Below the pieces are notes generated by a model, which worked only from the letters and a program-made list of their open reading frames with translations, was not told the DNA's origin and did not search any database. DNA of 29,775 nucleotides from Chrysochromulina parva. Lineage: Eukaryota; Haptophyta; Prymnesiales; Chrysochromulinaceae. The position numbers and the translations under genes were made by a program. Where the stretch lies: NCBI GenBank assembly GCA_002887195.1, contig PJAB01000321.1:1-29775 (forward strand), read 5' to 3'. Positions 18,901 through 27,900 of this stretch are shown piece after piece. The first letter of the stretch is position 1. Every line of letters begins with the position of its first letter.

Positions 18901-19487
18901 GGCGGCGTATGCCGTCCCGCCGCCTCGCTCGTGAACGAGCCCGCCAACAGCTCCGACAGGTACCCGTGCATCACCTGCTCCGCTGCCCTCTCCTCGGGCG
19001 TGGCCGCCGCGAAGCGCGGCTCGGCCTCCTGCTCCGCTACCGTCGAGAAGAGGTGCAGACCGAGCCGGCCGTCCTTGGACGAGAAGAGGCGCACGCTCTG
19101 CAGGTCCGTACCGCTGGGCAACGAATCGAGCTCGCGCGCGACCGCAGCCGTCTTTGTGCGCCCCATCTGCTTCGTCTCCGACGAGAGGAAGGTGAATTCG
19201 CCGCCGTCCTTGAGCATGACGTCCGGCACTTGCACGCCGTCAGAGCAGACGGCCGTGATCGCCTGCAGGTGCTTTGACCGGAGTGGTGCTGATACGTGCC
19301 GAAAGTATGACTGGGGCATGTTGGCCAAGAACCAAGGCACTTCGCGCGCGGACGCCCGCTGCTGCAACGTGGCGAGCTCGGCGATCACCGCGGTCGAGTC
19401 CGGCAGAGAGATGATGCCCGAGGAGAGGCGACGCGAGGATGATGGCCTCGTAGAGGTGCTGAGCCGAACGAGGGCATTGCGCCGCAT
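15963..19487 (-). CDS. NAD-dependent glutamate dehydrogenase, large GDH2 type, mitochondrial
   Basis: Deaminates glutamate to 2-oxoglutarate plus ammonium with NAD+. Four exons on the minus strand: 19487-18003, 17920-17354, 17272-16749 and 16587-15963. Introns of 82, 81 and 161 nt are all GT-AG. The product is about 1066 residues; the yeast enzyme is of similar size. The start is ATG 19487, whose first 30 residues (MRRNALVRLSTSTRPSSSRR) form a good mitochondrial presequence. The N-terminal 490 residues are the regulatory part. The catalytic part begins near 515: FGVFFCAGRSFNGYHTRFAD, ARGG, GGSK, GPDENITPFDINWI, KPREGINHKVYGVTSEG, the NAD-binding TGGPDGDVAGN (about 703-713), IVEGANLFLTPEAR, and KDSSANKCGVICSS rebuilt across intron 3. 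Intron 2 is inferred from family continuity, because its 81 nt also read through in frame. The Gly run at about 18520 is low-complexity. Confidence 0.93.
16601..16690. repeat. Nine-copy 10-bp minisatellite inside a GDH intron
   Basis: Six perfect copies of 'cgatcagagg' (16601-16660) are followed by three copies of the variant 'ccatcagtgg' (16661-16690). The array fills most of the 161-nt third intron of the glutamate dehydrogenase gene, close to its acceptor at 16588-16590. Array length is likely polymorphic and sets the intron length. Confidence 0.95.
17273..17353 (-). other. Probable 81-nt in-frame intron of the GDH gene, with internal direct repeat
   Basis: Donor GT at 17353-17352 and acceptor AG at 17274-17273; length 81 nt, phase 0, with no stop. 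Removing it joins VFLEH to ALRAIG, the arrangement expected in GDH2-type enzymes; keeping it adds 27 residues with a doubled DLLSIG. An 18-bp direct repeat (17292-17309 and 17328-17345, 'ccgatcgaaagcaagtca') lies inside. The size matches the 82-nt introns nearby. Confidence 0.75.
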
Positions 19488-19738
19488 ATGGGATGGTTGA
19501 GCAAGAGGCCGGGAGCGTGTCGGAAGGGGCCCCGTCCAATGGAAGGCGCTCGTTTTCCTTACTTCGGAAACCCGCAACGTGACGAATCCGACGAAACCCG
19601 CTGATTTACGACGAAACTGTTCCCATTGGCTAACAGCAACGATGGTTCGTAATTAGACGAACGAACGAGCCCGAAATCAGGCTCCGCATGTTTGCGCGCC
19701 GTGGAGGAATTGCTTGTCACTCGCCCTGGTCCATGCAA
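19488..19738 (-). promoter_or_regulatory. GDH promoter region and kinase 3' flank
   Basis: 251 nt between the GDH start codon and the stop codon of the kinase-like gene, which lies upstream on the same strand. It must hold the kinase 3' end and the GDH promoter. There is a moderately AT-rich part at about 19590-19680 with repeated 'gacgaa'/'acgaac' words. No specific site can be named. Confidence 0.35.
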
Positions 19739-21511
19739 CTACCCTGCCGCCACCAATACCGCCGCCGTGTGCTGCACCTGGCGCACCGACGGCCTCGCCT
19801 CGGGCTGCGGCTTGAGCATGCCGAGCGCGAGGCCCTCCCACGGCGCCGTATTGGGCGAGTTCACTCCATCGTGCAAGGCGTCGAGATCACTACTCGCCGC
19901 GCGCAGCTTGAGCCAATGCACGACCGCCGCCCGCTCCATGGCCGTCGCAAAGCCGCCATGGATCTCAGCCACGCATACGCCTAGAGCGTACACGTCCGCC
20001 GGCGGCCCCGGCGCAGGCGGGCCGGACGCGCCCAGCACGGCGCCCGACTGTGGAAGCCGTTCGAGCACACGCTCAGCATGACGCTCGGGGGCCATGTATG
20101 TGGGCGTCCCCGCGGTTGCGGCCGCCGCGGCGGCGCGTGGCGCGGCTGCCGGGGAGGCGGCCAGAGGAGAGGCGGCCAGAGGAGAGGAGGTGACGACCGT
20201 GGCGCGGGCATCCGGGGCGGCAGCTGGGGCAGCGGGCATGGCAAACGGTGCAGCTGGGGCAGCGGGCATGGCAAATGGTGCAGCGAGTCCAAAGTCAGCG
20301 AGCTTGACGGCGCCATCGAGCGCGCAGAAGACATTGGCCGGCTTGACGTCATTGTGCAGCCAGCCATGCGCATGCATCGCCTCGAGAGCGCTCGCGATGC
20401 CCGCCACCCACTGCCACCGGACCGCGGTGGAGGGGACGGCGGCGGCGAAGGGGACGGCGGCGGCGGCGGCTGAGGTGACGGCGGCGGCGGAGGAGGAGGA
20501 GGGTGCAGACGAGGGCGCGGGCGCGCGGGGGCTGCGAGCATCGAGTGCGAGGCCAGCGAGGGACGTCGTGAGCGCGGCGGCGGCTGGCGGCGGCAGGCGC
20601 AGCGCCGCCGAGTGCGGCGGCAGCACGCTGCCCCGCACGCCGCCCTGCGCGCGCAGCGGTGGCGAGGAAGAGGAGGAGCGCGGGGAGGCGGTGGCCGAGG
20701 AGCGCCGCGCCATCTCGTGGGCTAGGATGGCGGAGAGCGTGGGCATCTGGCACAGCTCCAGCTGCAAGCACAGCGTGGGCACGCGCGCCGGCGCCGCACT
20801 CCCGCTTCTCGTAGACGTGTCGTCCTCTTCGTCGTCGTCATCTCCGTCCACGCTCCCGATGCTCGCCAGCTCGAGGCTCGCCCCTCGCCACGGCAGGTGT
20901 CTGGACGCCCAGGAGGACGCGTTGGTGTCCAGCTCCGCCAGCTCCTCCTGCAGCCGTGCGACTGGGAGCGGCTCGCTCCACACAGAGTGGTAACGGATGA
21001 GGTTGGTGTGTGGCGGGAGAGAGGCCATGCACTTGGCCTCGGATTGGGCGCCGGGGCGGTCAGGGACGAGTTTGATTGCATACGTGTGCCCATCGAGGCG
21101 GTTACGAGCGCTATAGACCACGCCAAACCCGCCCTTCCCCACGAGCGAAAAGTCGTCAAAGTCAGTGATGAGGCGTGGCGGTACCGCCGGCGCCGGCATC
21201 GGCAGACTCAGCGGCCGAACCAACGACCATGGGAGCGGACCCGGACGCCGCCGAGCCTCGCCCACGGGATCGGGCGTGCGCGGCGGGGACGCGATCGTAC
21301 TGCCCGTGCGCCATGCTCTATACCGCAGACGGGCCTCGTGGAAGTCCTCATGATAATCTCCGATCTCAAACGCAGGCGGCAGCGACTCCTCCGACTGCGT
21401 GTGGGCGCCCGCGACGGCCGGCGCGACCGCTCCAGCGACGGAGGAGAGGCTGCTGCCGCCGGTGGCGCCAGCCGCCCGCAAGATCGTGCCACGCAGAAGC
21501 GTGCTGCGCAT
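19739..21511 (-). CDS. Protein kinase of the eIF2-alpha kinase/Wee1-like type, HRD changed to HND
   Basis: About 590 residues from the ATG at 21511. The N-terminal 115 residues are of unknown function. The kinase domain starts with FDDFSLVGKGGFGVVYSARN (Gly loop at 125-130), AIKLV (K147), helix-C Glu about E158, then THTNLIRYHSVW-like sequence (actual PHTNLIRYHSVW). This last element resembles the HxNIVRYxSAW of eIF2-alpha kinases and Wee1. An acidic insert (about 182-245) splits strands 4 and 5, as in eIF2-alpha kinases, followed by LCLQLELCQMPTLSAIL. A second, Ser/Ala-rich insert spans about 268-362. The catalytic loop is LHNDVKPANVF (D388 kept, HRD arginine replaced by N387), DFG is at 406-408, the activation segment contains an Ala/Pro insert with a doubled 30-bp unit, and GTPTYMAPE and R573 follow. 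Probably active; a role in translational stress control is an inference. Confidence 0.75.
   Translation of the reverse strand: MRSTLLRGTILRAAGATGGSSLSSVAGAVAPAVAGAHTQSEESLPPAFEIGDYHEDFHEARLRYRAWRTGSTIASPPRTPDPVGEARRRPGPLPWSLVRPLSLPMPAPAVPPRLITDFDDFSLVGKGGFGVVYSARNRLDGHTYAIKLVPDRPGAQSEAKCMASLPPHTNLIRYHSVWSEPLPVARLQEELAELDTNASSWASRHLPWRGASLELASIGSVDGDDDDEEDDTSTRSGSAAPARVPTLCLQLELCQMPTLSAILAHEMARRSSATASPRSSSSSPPLRAQGGVRGSVLPPHSAALRLPPPAAAALTTSLAGLALDARSPRAPAPSSAPSSSSAAAVTSAAAAAVPFAAAVPSTAVRWQWVAGIASALEAMHAHGWLHNDVKPANVFCALDGAVKLADFGLAAPFAMPAAPAAPFAMPAAPAAAPDARATVVTSSPLAASPLAASPAAAPRAAAAAATAGTPTYMAPERHAERVLERLPQSGAVLGASGPPAPGPPADVYALGVCVAEIHGGFATAMERAAVVHWLKLRAASSDLDALHDGVNSPNTAPWEGLALGMLKPQPEARPSVRQVQHTAAVLVAAG
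20221..20280. repeat. Two-copy 30-bp coding tandem repeat
   Basis: Two 30-bp units (20221-20250 and 20251-20280) differing by one base encode a doubled FAMPAAPAAP-type segment just after DFG in the kinase-like protein. Shorter 15-bp repeats ('ggcggccagaggaga') lie next to it at about 20156-20189. This looks like slippage in a low-complexity activation-segment insert. Confidence 0.85.
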
Positions 21512-21934
21512 GTGGAAAAGCGAGCACCAAAAACTACAACAGAAAACTCGAGTGCGGCACCGTCTCGAAGTCGACCTGTTTTTAATGGAAACACGATACC
21601 GGCGGGAGCCGGGACACGTGGTCACCACAAGTAGCCAAGTACTGAGCGAGAAGAAGTCGATCAGTAGATCTGATCCCAACGTGAAGATAGTGCTGCGACT
21701 GTCAAAAGTGGTACTACGTCACACGCCCATTCTCGATTCTGCGCCGACGAAGGCGTGCGGCGATCACGCTCCGAGCGTGCTCACTAGAACACACTTTTAG
21801 GAGTCTGTTTTTTTCGAAGGTCCTCAAGATTTGAAGGTCCTAAAGAGTGAACGGAAAGCGAAGCACAACCGCACACGCTCAGCCGTCCTGCTTTGTAGAC
21901 GCTGCTGCTGACCGTGCAACCGATGCCTCCTGAA
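21512..21934. other. Intergenic region; promoter of the kinase-like gene
   Basis: 423 nt between the kinase start and the stop of the small two-exon gene upstream, both on the minus strand. GC is lower, with short T runs at about 21810. No gene or notable repeat is seen; the kinase frame does extend upstream to 21679 but without a better ATG. Confidence 0.4.
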
Positions 21935-22297
21935 CTACACACTCAAATGTGCCGGCGCCGGTAATCCTGTCAATGTTCTCCGCACGCCATTCATGACATC
22001 CTCTGGCGTCACAAGTTCGGCAGGTTTGAAGATCTTGAAGACCAAGGACCGCTCGCCAAGGAGGCTCACGACAGTCTCAAGAGGCGCACAGCCCTGCGTG
22101 AAATGGGGTGCAGTGAGAGGCTAGGAAAACGCATCAACAGATCGTGCGCGCGGCTGTACCGGCTCGTAGCACTGCAGCTCGTTGACCATGACCATGACCT
22201 CGGCCATGCTCTCCGGCAGCGCATCCTCAACCCAACTCGTAATGCGCTTGAGTTCCACGCGATTCGCCGAAGGCTTCTTCGCAAAGTCGAAGGCCAT
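21935..22297 (-). CDS. Small conserved-looking protein of unknown function, two exons
   Basis: Two exons, 22297-22160 and 22093-21935, around a 66-nt GT-AG intron in phase 0, give 98 residues. I do not recognise the family with confidence. Exon 1 begins MAFDFAKKPSANRVELKRIT and continues with an amphipathic stretch (SWVEDALPESMAEVMVMVNE). The junction creates ELQCYEPGCAPLETVVSLL, a compact Cys-containing motif that looks conserved. The exon 2 part (FKIFKPAELVTPEDVMNGVRRTL) has the strand/helix rhythm of a small folded domain. There is no signal peptide or membrane helix. Support comes from the ATG, clean splice sites (CCG/GTACAG, TTTCACGCAG/GGC) and frame continuity. It is head to head with the CIA2/MIP18 gene, 576 nt between start codons; a shared promoter is possible but not evident. 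Confidence 0.6.
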
Positions 22298-22873
22298 TAC
22301 GGTGGCGGTACGAGCGCGTGCTGCAGAAGCGATCGGACGCGCGGCCCTGACCCTAGCTAGAGATTTCCCGATCAGGGCGCGCGGGCGCTTCGCCCACAGG
22401 ATTCGCTTCGCCGATACACAAAAGAGACGAGCACCACACGAGCACAAGTTGAGCACCCCAACACCATGAGGAGTTCACACTCACGTTTAAAAGCAAGCGA
22501 AGGAGTAGGGGGCGGCTATACAATGTAGGTCGAGAGTTCGCACCCGGGGGTGGCTCCGCGTTGAGTGATGCTTGCGTGCTTGCTTGAGTGTTGGTTTCCA
22601 AGTCAAGTCAAGTCTACTTGAACTTGAAGTCTATACATAAACAACAGACTCAACTCCATGACTTGACTTGACTTGACTTGGTTTCCAAGATGCGAGATGA
22701 ATCGAGAGGAGGTGTTTTGACGTGCGGCGAACACTCTACACTGCCCGTCACTCTAGCTCTGTGTGAAACGGCTGTGAGCTTGCGGAACGTCCGAGAAGGC
22801 ACACACTCATAGTTGAAAAGGTCGTGCCTTGGTCCGACTTCGACTTTGATTCACACCGCTTTGGAATAGGGTA
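22298..22873. promoter_or_regulatory. Divergent intergenic region with a large inverted repeat
   Basis: 576 nt between the starts of the small two-exon gene (-) and the CIA2/MIP18 gene (+). It contains no supported gene; the frame of the small gene continues to 22456 without evidence of use. Its centre carries the 17-bp inverted repeat annotated separately. Promoters of both genes must lie on either side of that structure. Confidence 0.45.
22591..22689. repeat. 17-bp inverted repeat of (ACTTG)n units flanked by a 12-bp direct repeat
   Basis: Left arm 22598-22614 (ccaagtcaagtcaagtc) and right arm 22665-22681 are perfect reverse complements over 17 nt, separated by a 50-nt loop. The right arm belongs to a longer run of four acttg units starting at 22661. 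The 12-mer 'ttggtttccaag' occurs at 22591-22602 and again at 22678-22689, framing the structure. It could be a fold-back element or the remains of a small mobile element. Confidence 0.85.
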
Positions 22874-23347
22874 ATGTCGGGCCTAAACGCAAACCCGGAC
22901 CTTTTCGACGTCGCCACGGAGCGCCGCTCGGCCGACGACACAGCTCGCGAGGTGGATCCGTCCGTGCGCGACCCGCTCGACGAATTAGAGGTCTTTGAGA
23001 TGATTCGGGGCATCAAGGATCCTGAGCACCCGCATACACTTGAGCAGCTTCGCGTGGTGCAACGCTCGCTCATCCGTGTGGACGACGCGCGTGGCCGCGT
23101 CTATGTGAACTTCACGCCGACGATCCCGCACTGCTCGATGGCGACGCTCATTGGACTCTCCATCCGCGTGCAGCTGCTCCGCTTGCTGCCGTCACGATTC
23201 AAGGTGGACGTGAATGTCACGCCGGGCACGCACATGAATGAGAAGGACGTCAACAAGCAGCTGAGCGATAAGGAGCGCGTTGCCGCTGCGCTTGAGAATG
23301 AAAATCTGCTCAAAATGGTCAACTCATGCCTGCAAGGAATCTCATAG
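22874..23347 (+). CDS. CIAO2B: CIA2/MIP18-family cytosolic iron-sulfur assembly factor
   Basis: Targeting subunit of the cytosolic Fe-S assembly machinery; with CIAO1 and MMS19 it hands 4Fe-4S clusters to nuclear and cytosolic apoproteins such as DNA polymerases and helicases. Single exon, 157 residues from the ATG at 22874, close to human CIAO2B (163). The N-terminal 35 residues are variable and charged. The DUF59 (MIP18) fold follows: [20 protein letters not shown], then [14 protein letters not shown]. The family signature is [20 protein letters not shown], with the conserved reactive Cys in HCS. The C-terminal block ([30 protein letters not shown]) is almost canonical and marks the CIAO2B/CIA2 branch rather than bacterial SufT. 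No targeting peptide is seen, in line with a cytosolic role. Confidence 0.95.
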   Translation: MSGLNANPDLFDVATERRSADDTAREVDPSVRDPLDELEVFEMIRGIKDPEHPHTLEQLRVVQRSLIRVDDARGRVYVNFTPTIPHCSMATLIGLSIRVQLLRLLPSRFKVDVNVTPGTHMNEKDVNKQLSDKERVAAALENENLLKMVNSCLQGIS

Positions 23348-23942
23348 TATAGAGGCGGAGGAGTGTTCAACCGATCTTACATCTTTTTTTCTTTTTTTTC
23401 CTGTGGACCGGAGCATTCACGACGTCTACCAGGTGGACCCGACGTCGGAATCTCATTTTAACAATCCATGAGATGCACATACTATACCCCCATTCATCAC
23501 ACGCCCATCGCACGCGATAGCGCCCAGTGAGCTGAGACACGCGTGGTCCTTACACCGAGATCCATTTAGATCCATACACCTCCATGGGCAGGCGGCGCTC
23601 GGCTGGCGACCTGCACGACCACGCGCTCGTCCGACAAAACGCTATGGCCACGTGTGCTGGCCCCCGCAACCCGCGCCCGCGCTTGCAGCCGGATCATGCC
23701 GGCTACCGCATGTGACCCCCAATCGTCGAGCATGGGTCCTCCGTGTGCGACGCTCCCATCATGCAATCCGCCTTGAGCCGTGAAGTACCGCGAGGGTCTT
23801 CGCGGTGCGCGCTCCCCCATCGGCGTGAGCACGCCCAGAAAAGCGCTCTCGTCCTCCTCCGCTACGATGAGGCTCGGAGCCCCGACAGCATCCTGCCGCC
23901 AAGCAAGTCATCACCGCACGGCGCGGCGTCGCGCTCGCGCGG
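23348..23942. other. Convergent 3' intergenic region; no gene supported
   Basis: 595 nt between the stop codons of the CIA2/MIP18 gene (+) and the TMEM242-like gene (-). It begins with a T-rich stretch (about 23380-23400) that suits a 3' UTR. Open frames of about 70 to 90 codons at 23560-23970 on both strands have no recognisable domain and no promoter room, so I leave them uncalled. Confidence 0.45.
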
Positions 23943-24701
23943 CTACTTTTTCGGCGGCGGCTTGTCAATTCTGTCGATCATCTCCATGATCTCCTTCTCA
24001 CTCGGATCACCAGGCTGCCTGGCTATGTCCGCACTCAGCTGCGACGCACACGGGCGAGATAGGCGGGCGTCACAGGTATGCACGCGGCAAGGATGCACGG
24101 CCGTAGGGGCAAGGTGGCAGCGGACGAGCAGCAGGCCATACGCACCGAGGCTCGACGGCTCAGGGTGCGGCCCAGCTCGGTCTTCTTAAACTGCTCACCC
24201 GCCCCCTGACGCGCGACTTGCAAGTGCTCGGTGACCGTCCGCTGCAAGGGCGCGAGCTTGGGAACCATGTAGCCCTGACAACACGGGCGTACATGGTCGC
24301 ACGTGAGGCTCAGCGCGTGTGCGGGGGAGGCAAGAGAGAAGAGCGGCCAGCCACACCTCGAGCCCTTCGCGCGAGGGCAGCCAGCTCTTGATCGCGTCCG
24401 CGAGGTCCTGCGCCGACCGGATGCCATTTGCCCTTGCCGCCATGACCGCGCCAACGCCCATCAAACCCGCCAGACCGGTTCCATACAGGAAGGCGCGCCC
24501 TGCCCCGCTGCGTGCGAGCTGCTCTGCCTCTGCCGACGGTGGTTCAGGAAACTTTTCGAGGAGCTCCTTGAACGCGTTGCTGCGTCGGTAGGCTGAGGCG
24601 CCGTAACCAGCGCCGAAGCCCATGGCGGCGATACCCGCGCCGCAGAAGGCGAAGATCACGGGCACCGACCCGCTCGGGCCGGCTCCATCCTCCGGTGGCA
24701 T
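23943..24701 (-). CDS. TMEM242-like two-helix mitochondrial membrane protein, three exons
   Basis: Exons 24701-24357, 24274-24146 and 24038-23943, joined across GT-AG introns of 82 and 107 nt (both phase 0), give about 189 residues. Start ATG 24701. Two membrane helices can be read: about 12-34 (VPVIFAFCGAGIAAMGFGAG) and 70-90 (FLYGTGLAGLMGVGAVMA). The block LARSGAGRAFLYG, then GIRSAQDLADAIKSWLP, lines up with the TMEM242 signature (an ALGWGSLYA-like turn, second helix, GVxSxxDF and IFP). TMEM242 is an inner-membrane factor for ATP synthase c-ring and complex I assembly. Exons 2 and 3 add a hydrophilic C-terminus ending in EIMEMIDRIDKPPPKK, longer than in animals. The later exons rest on splice signals and frame only. 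Divergent from the giant ARM protein gene, 259 nt between starts. Confidence 0.62.
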
Positions 24702-24960
24702 TGAGTGTTCCAGGAGTATGTACGCAAGCAAAAGCACACAGAGGCGCTGTAGCTAGCGCAATGGTCGCTCGTGAAGAAACTTATATCTCGATGTAATCTG
24801 AAAACGCAATCTGCTGCCGCCTATTCCAACTCTCCGATTTCGCGTCCTTTTGAGCGTCTACGAAACTTGAGGTCATATGGACTGGTCTGTAAAAACAGAC
24901 AGCTGAACGCACTCGCGCACGGCACGGGCCTGGGCGGGCGTGGCTATCTGACAGTCGAGA
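24702..24960. promoter_or_regulatory. Short divergent promoter region
   Basis: 259 nt between the TMEM242-like start (-) and the start of the giant ARM/cNBD gene (+). The stretch from about 24770 to 24900 is AT-rich compared with both flanks ('cttatatctcgatg' at about 24780). Both promoters should lie here. Confidence 0.4.
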
Positions 24961-27900
24961 ATGGATGGTGGTGGTTCGGTCCCGCTCTCCGCCGTGCCCA
25001 TCTTGCTGCAGATCTTGAGCACGCCCAACCACTACGCCCGCGACGAGGTGCTCACGCTGCTGTGTGACCTCGTCGGCTCGGCCTACGGTGCGGAGGGTGC
25101 CGCACTCGGTGCGACAATCCGCGAGTCGGGCGGGCTGCTCACGCTCTCGTGGCTGCTCGTCGAGTCCGATCCCTCCGTTCAGAAGCAGGCGCTCTACATC
25201 ATCGCCAACCTCGCCTCGGATGCGGTTGATCCACTCTCGCATCTGACCAAGTCGATGCTGCTGCAGTGTGAAGCCGAGTACCGGCTGCTGCCGTGCCTGG
25301 ATTCGGATGACGACGAGGTGCTCTCGTACGCGTGCGCGGCGGTCCAGAACCTCTGCCACGACGCCATTTGGTCGCGCGTGCTCCTCGATCAGGATGTTGT
25401 GGGTTTGCTCGAGGAGCTGCTTGACAACAAGAACGAGCAGGTACAGCACTATGCGGCGGGCGCAATCAAGAACGTGGTCGCGGCGGCGGCGACGATCAAG
25501 GCCCAGGGAGGCGGTGCGCCAGGAAGGGAGGTTCCTATTTCGCTGGTGAGTGAGGCAGCCCTCCTGAAGGTAGAGGAGCGCGCGCGCAACGCGTCGCTCA
25601 AGACCATCCAGGAGCGCATCGCGTCGCGAAAGATCCAGCGGCAGGTGCGTGCCAGGGCCAAGGCGAAGGCAGAAGCCAAGGCGAGGGCGGAGGCCCAGGC
25701 CAAGGCGGAGGCCGAGGCGAAGGCGGCGGCCGAGGCGAAGGCGGCGGCCGCCGAGGAGCACCGGAAGGCAGCCGAAGAAGCCAAGGCAGCCAAGGAGGCT
25801 GCGGCGGCCGCGGCGGCCGAGGCGAAGGCGGCCGAGGCCGAGGCACAGAAGTTGCGCGCGGCGGAGAAGGCGGCGGCGGCCGAGAAGGCCGCGGCGGAGG
25901 CGGCGGAGGCCAAGGCCGCCGCGGCGGAAGCAGCTGCAAAGAAGGATGTGGAGGCGGCGGCCGCCGCCGCGGCGGCAGCAGAGGCGCAAGCCGAGGCGGA
26001 GGCGGAGGCGAAGCTGCAGGCGATCGAGGAGGAATTGAAGACCAAGCTGCAGGCGCTCGTTGCGGATTCGAAGATGGATCAGGCGAGCAAGGATGCGGCC
26101 AAGGCGGAGGCGGAGCGGGCTCACGAGGCAGCCAAGGTGGAGGCGGCCGCCGCGGCCGAGGCTGCTAAGGAGCAAGCCGCGCGGGGCCTCGCCCAGGCCC
26201 AGGAGACTGCCCGCGAGGCGGCTGAGGCACGCGCGACGGCAGCGGCCACAGTGGACCAGAAGCGCGCGGCCGAGACGCAGGCGACGCAGCGCGCCCAGTC
26301 GGCAAACGCGGCGGCCAGGGCCACAGCGGCCAAGGAGGCTGAGGAAAAGGAGCGGTTGGCAAAGGCCTACGAGGCGAACAAGGAGGCGGCGGCCGAGGCG
26401 GCAAAGGCGGCGGCGGCCGAGCGAGCAGCGGCGGAGGCGGCCTTGGCCGCAGCAGACGCGGAAACGGCGGCGCAGGCCAAGGCGGCCACTACGCTCCAGG
26501 CGGCAAAGCGAGGAAAGGAGGCCCGCGCCAGGGCGTCTCAGCTCAAGAAGGAGAGGCAGGAGGTGGTGGATGGGCAGGCGAAGGCGGCCACTACGCTGCA
26601 GGCGGCAAAGCGAGGAAAGGCAGATCGCTCCAAGGTGGCGCAGCTGAAGCAAGAGAGGAAGGAGGCGGCGCTCGCCAACCTCGAGAATGCCCTCAAGAAC
26701 CTGGGCAACGAGGACGACTGGCAAGGGAGTTGCGACGCATGTCGCAAGGCGATCGAGGATGCGAAGAGGCTCAAGGAGCAAGGCATTGCGATCGACACGA
26801 CGGAGGCGGAGAGGCGGCTCGAGGAGGAGGAGGCGGACGACGGGCTCTCCGAGACTTGGAATTTAGACGGCAAGGCGGCGGCCAAGATGTTCGGCATGTC
26901 GGGCGTCAACAAAATGATTAAGCGCCAGACCGCGAAGCTCGCTACCAAGGCGAAGGAGCAGATCGAGCGCACACGGATTGCAGAGGAGGCGGCGCGGCTC
27001 GAGATGGAGGCCGAGGCGGAGTACCTTCGCTATCTCGCCGAGGCGGAGGCCGCAGCGGCCGAGGCCGAGGAGGCGGAAGCGCTCGAGGCGGCGATGGCAG
27101 CGGAAGCGGCCGAGGCGGCGGAAAGGGCCCTGGAAGCGGCCAAGGAGGCCCGAGCCGCCATTGCGCGTGCTCAGGCGATGTTCGAGACGGCGCAGTCACC
27201 TGAGGAAAAGGAAAAGGCGGAGCGCACTATGGCCGAGGCGGAGGCGAATGTGAAAGCCGCGGAGAAGGCTGCCGTAGCGGCTAGGATGAAAAAGATGACA
27301 GCAGCGGCCAAAGCAACGGCCGCCGGTGTCAAGATGCGTCGGCGAGCTACGGAAGCTTCGGCGAAAGCGGCGGCACTCCAGAAGGCGTCAGCCTATGCGG
27401 CGGAGGCGGAGGCCAGTCTGTTAGCACTTGAGGCGAAGGGAATGGCTGCAGCCACCCCGTCGCCAGCCGCCGCGTCGCCAGCCGCCGCGCCGCCAGCCGC
27501 CGCGCCACCAGCCGCCGCGCCGCCAGCTATTGCAGTCTCGTCATCGGCGGCAGCACCAGCTGAGATCCTGTCATCGGCGGTGGCGCCAGCTGCGGCCGAT
27601 GTCGACCTCTCGACGATCCCGCAGCACGCCAAGCCGCCCGAGACGATCGCGCGGCTGGAGAAGTACCTCGAAGCTTCCTTCCTCTTCCGCTCACTCGACG
27701 ACGGCATTCGCCGCGCTCTTGTGCTTTCTATGGTCTCCAGCGTCATCCAGCCTGGCGAGCGCGTCATCGTGCAGGGCAGTCCGGGCGACTTCTTCTACAT
27801 AGTGGACGAGGGTGCGCTCGAGTGCTTCGTGGCGGCCGAGGGCGCGCCGGCGCCGGGCGCCAAGGTGACCGAGTACGGGCCGGGATCCACCTTTGGCGAG

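Noticed and set aside
22660..22682. acttg pentamer run considered as a telomere-type or CRISPR-like repeat
   Set aside because: Only about four units without spacers, and better explained as one arm of an inverted repeat.
24781..26781. 666-codon open frame on the minus strand, Leu/Arg/Gly-rich
   Set aside because: It is the antisense of the Ala/Glu/Lys coiled-coil part of the giant plus-strand gene. The plus frame has coherent armadillo, IQ and cNBD domains; the minus frame is low complexity with no domain.
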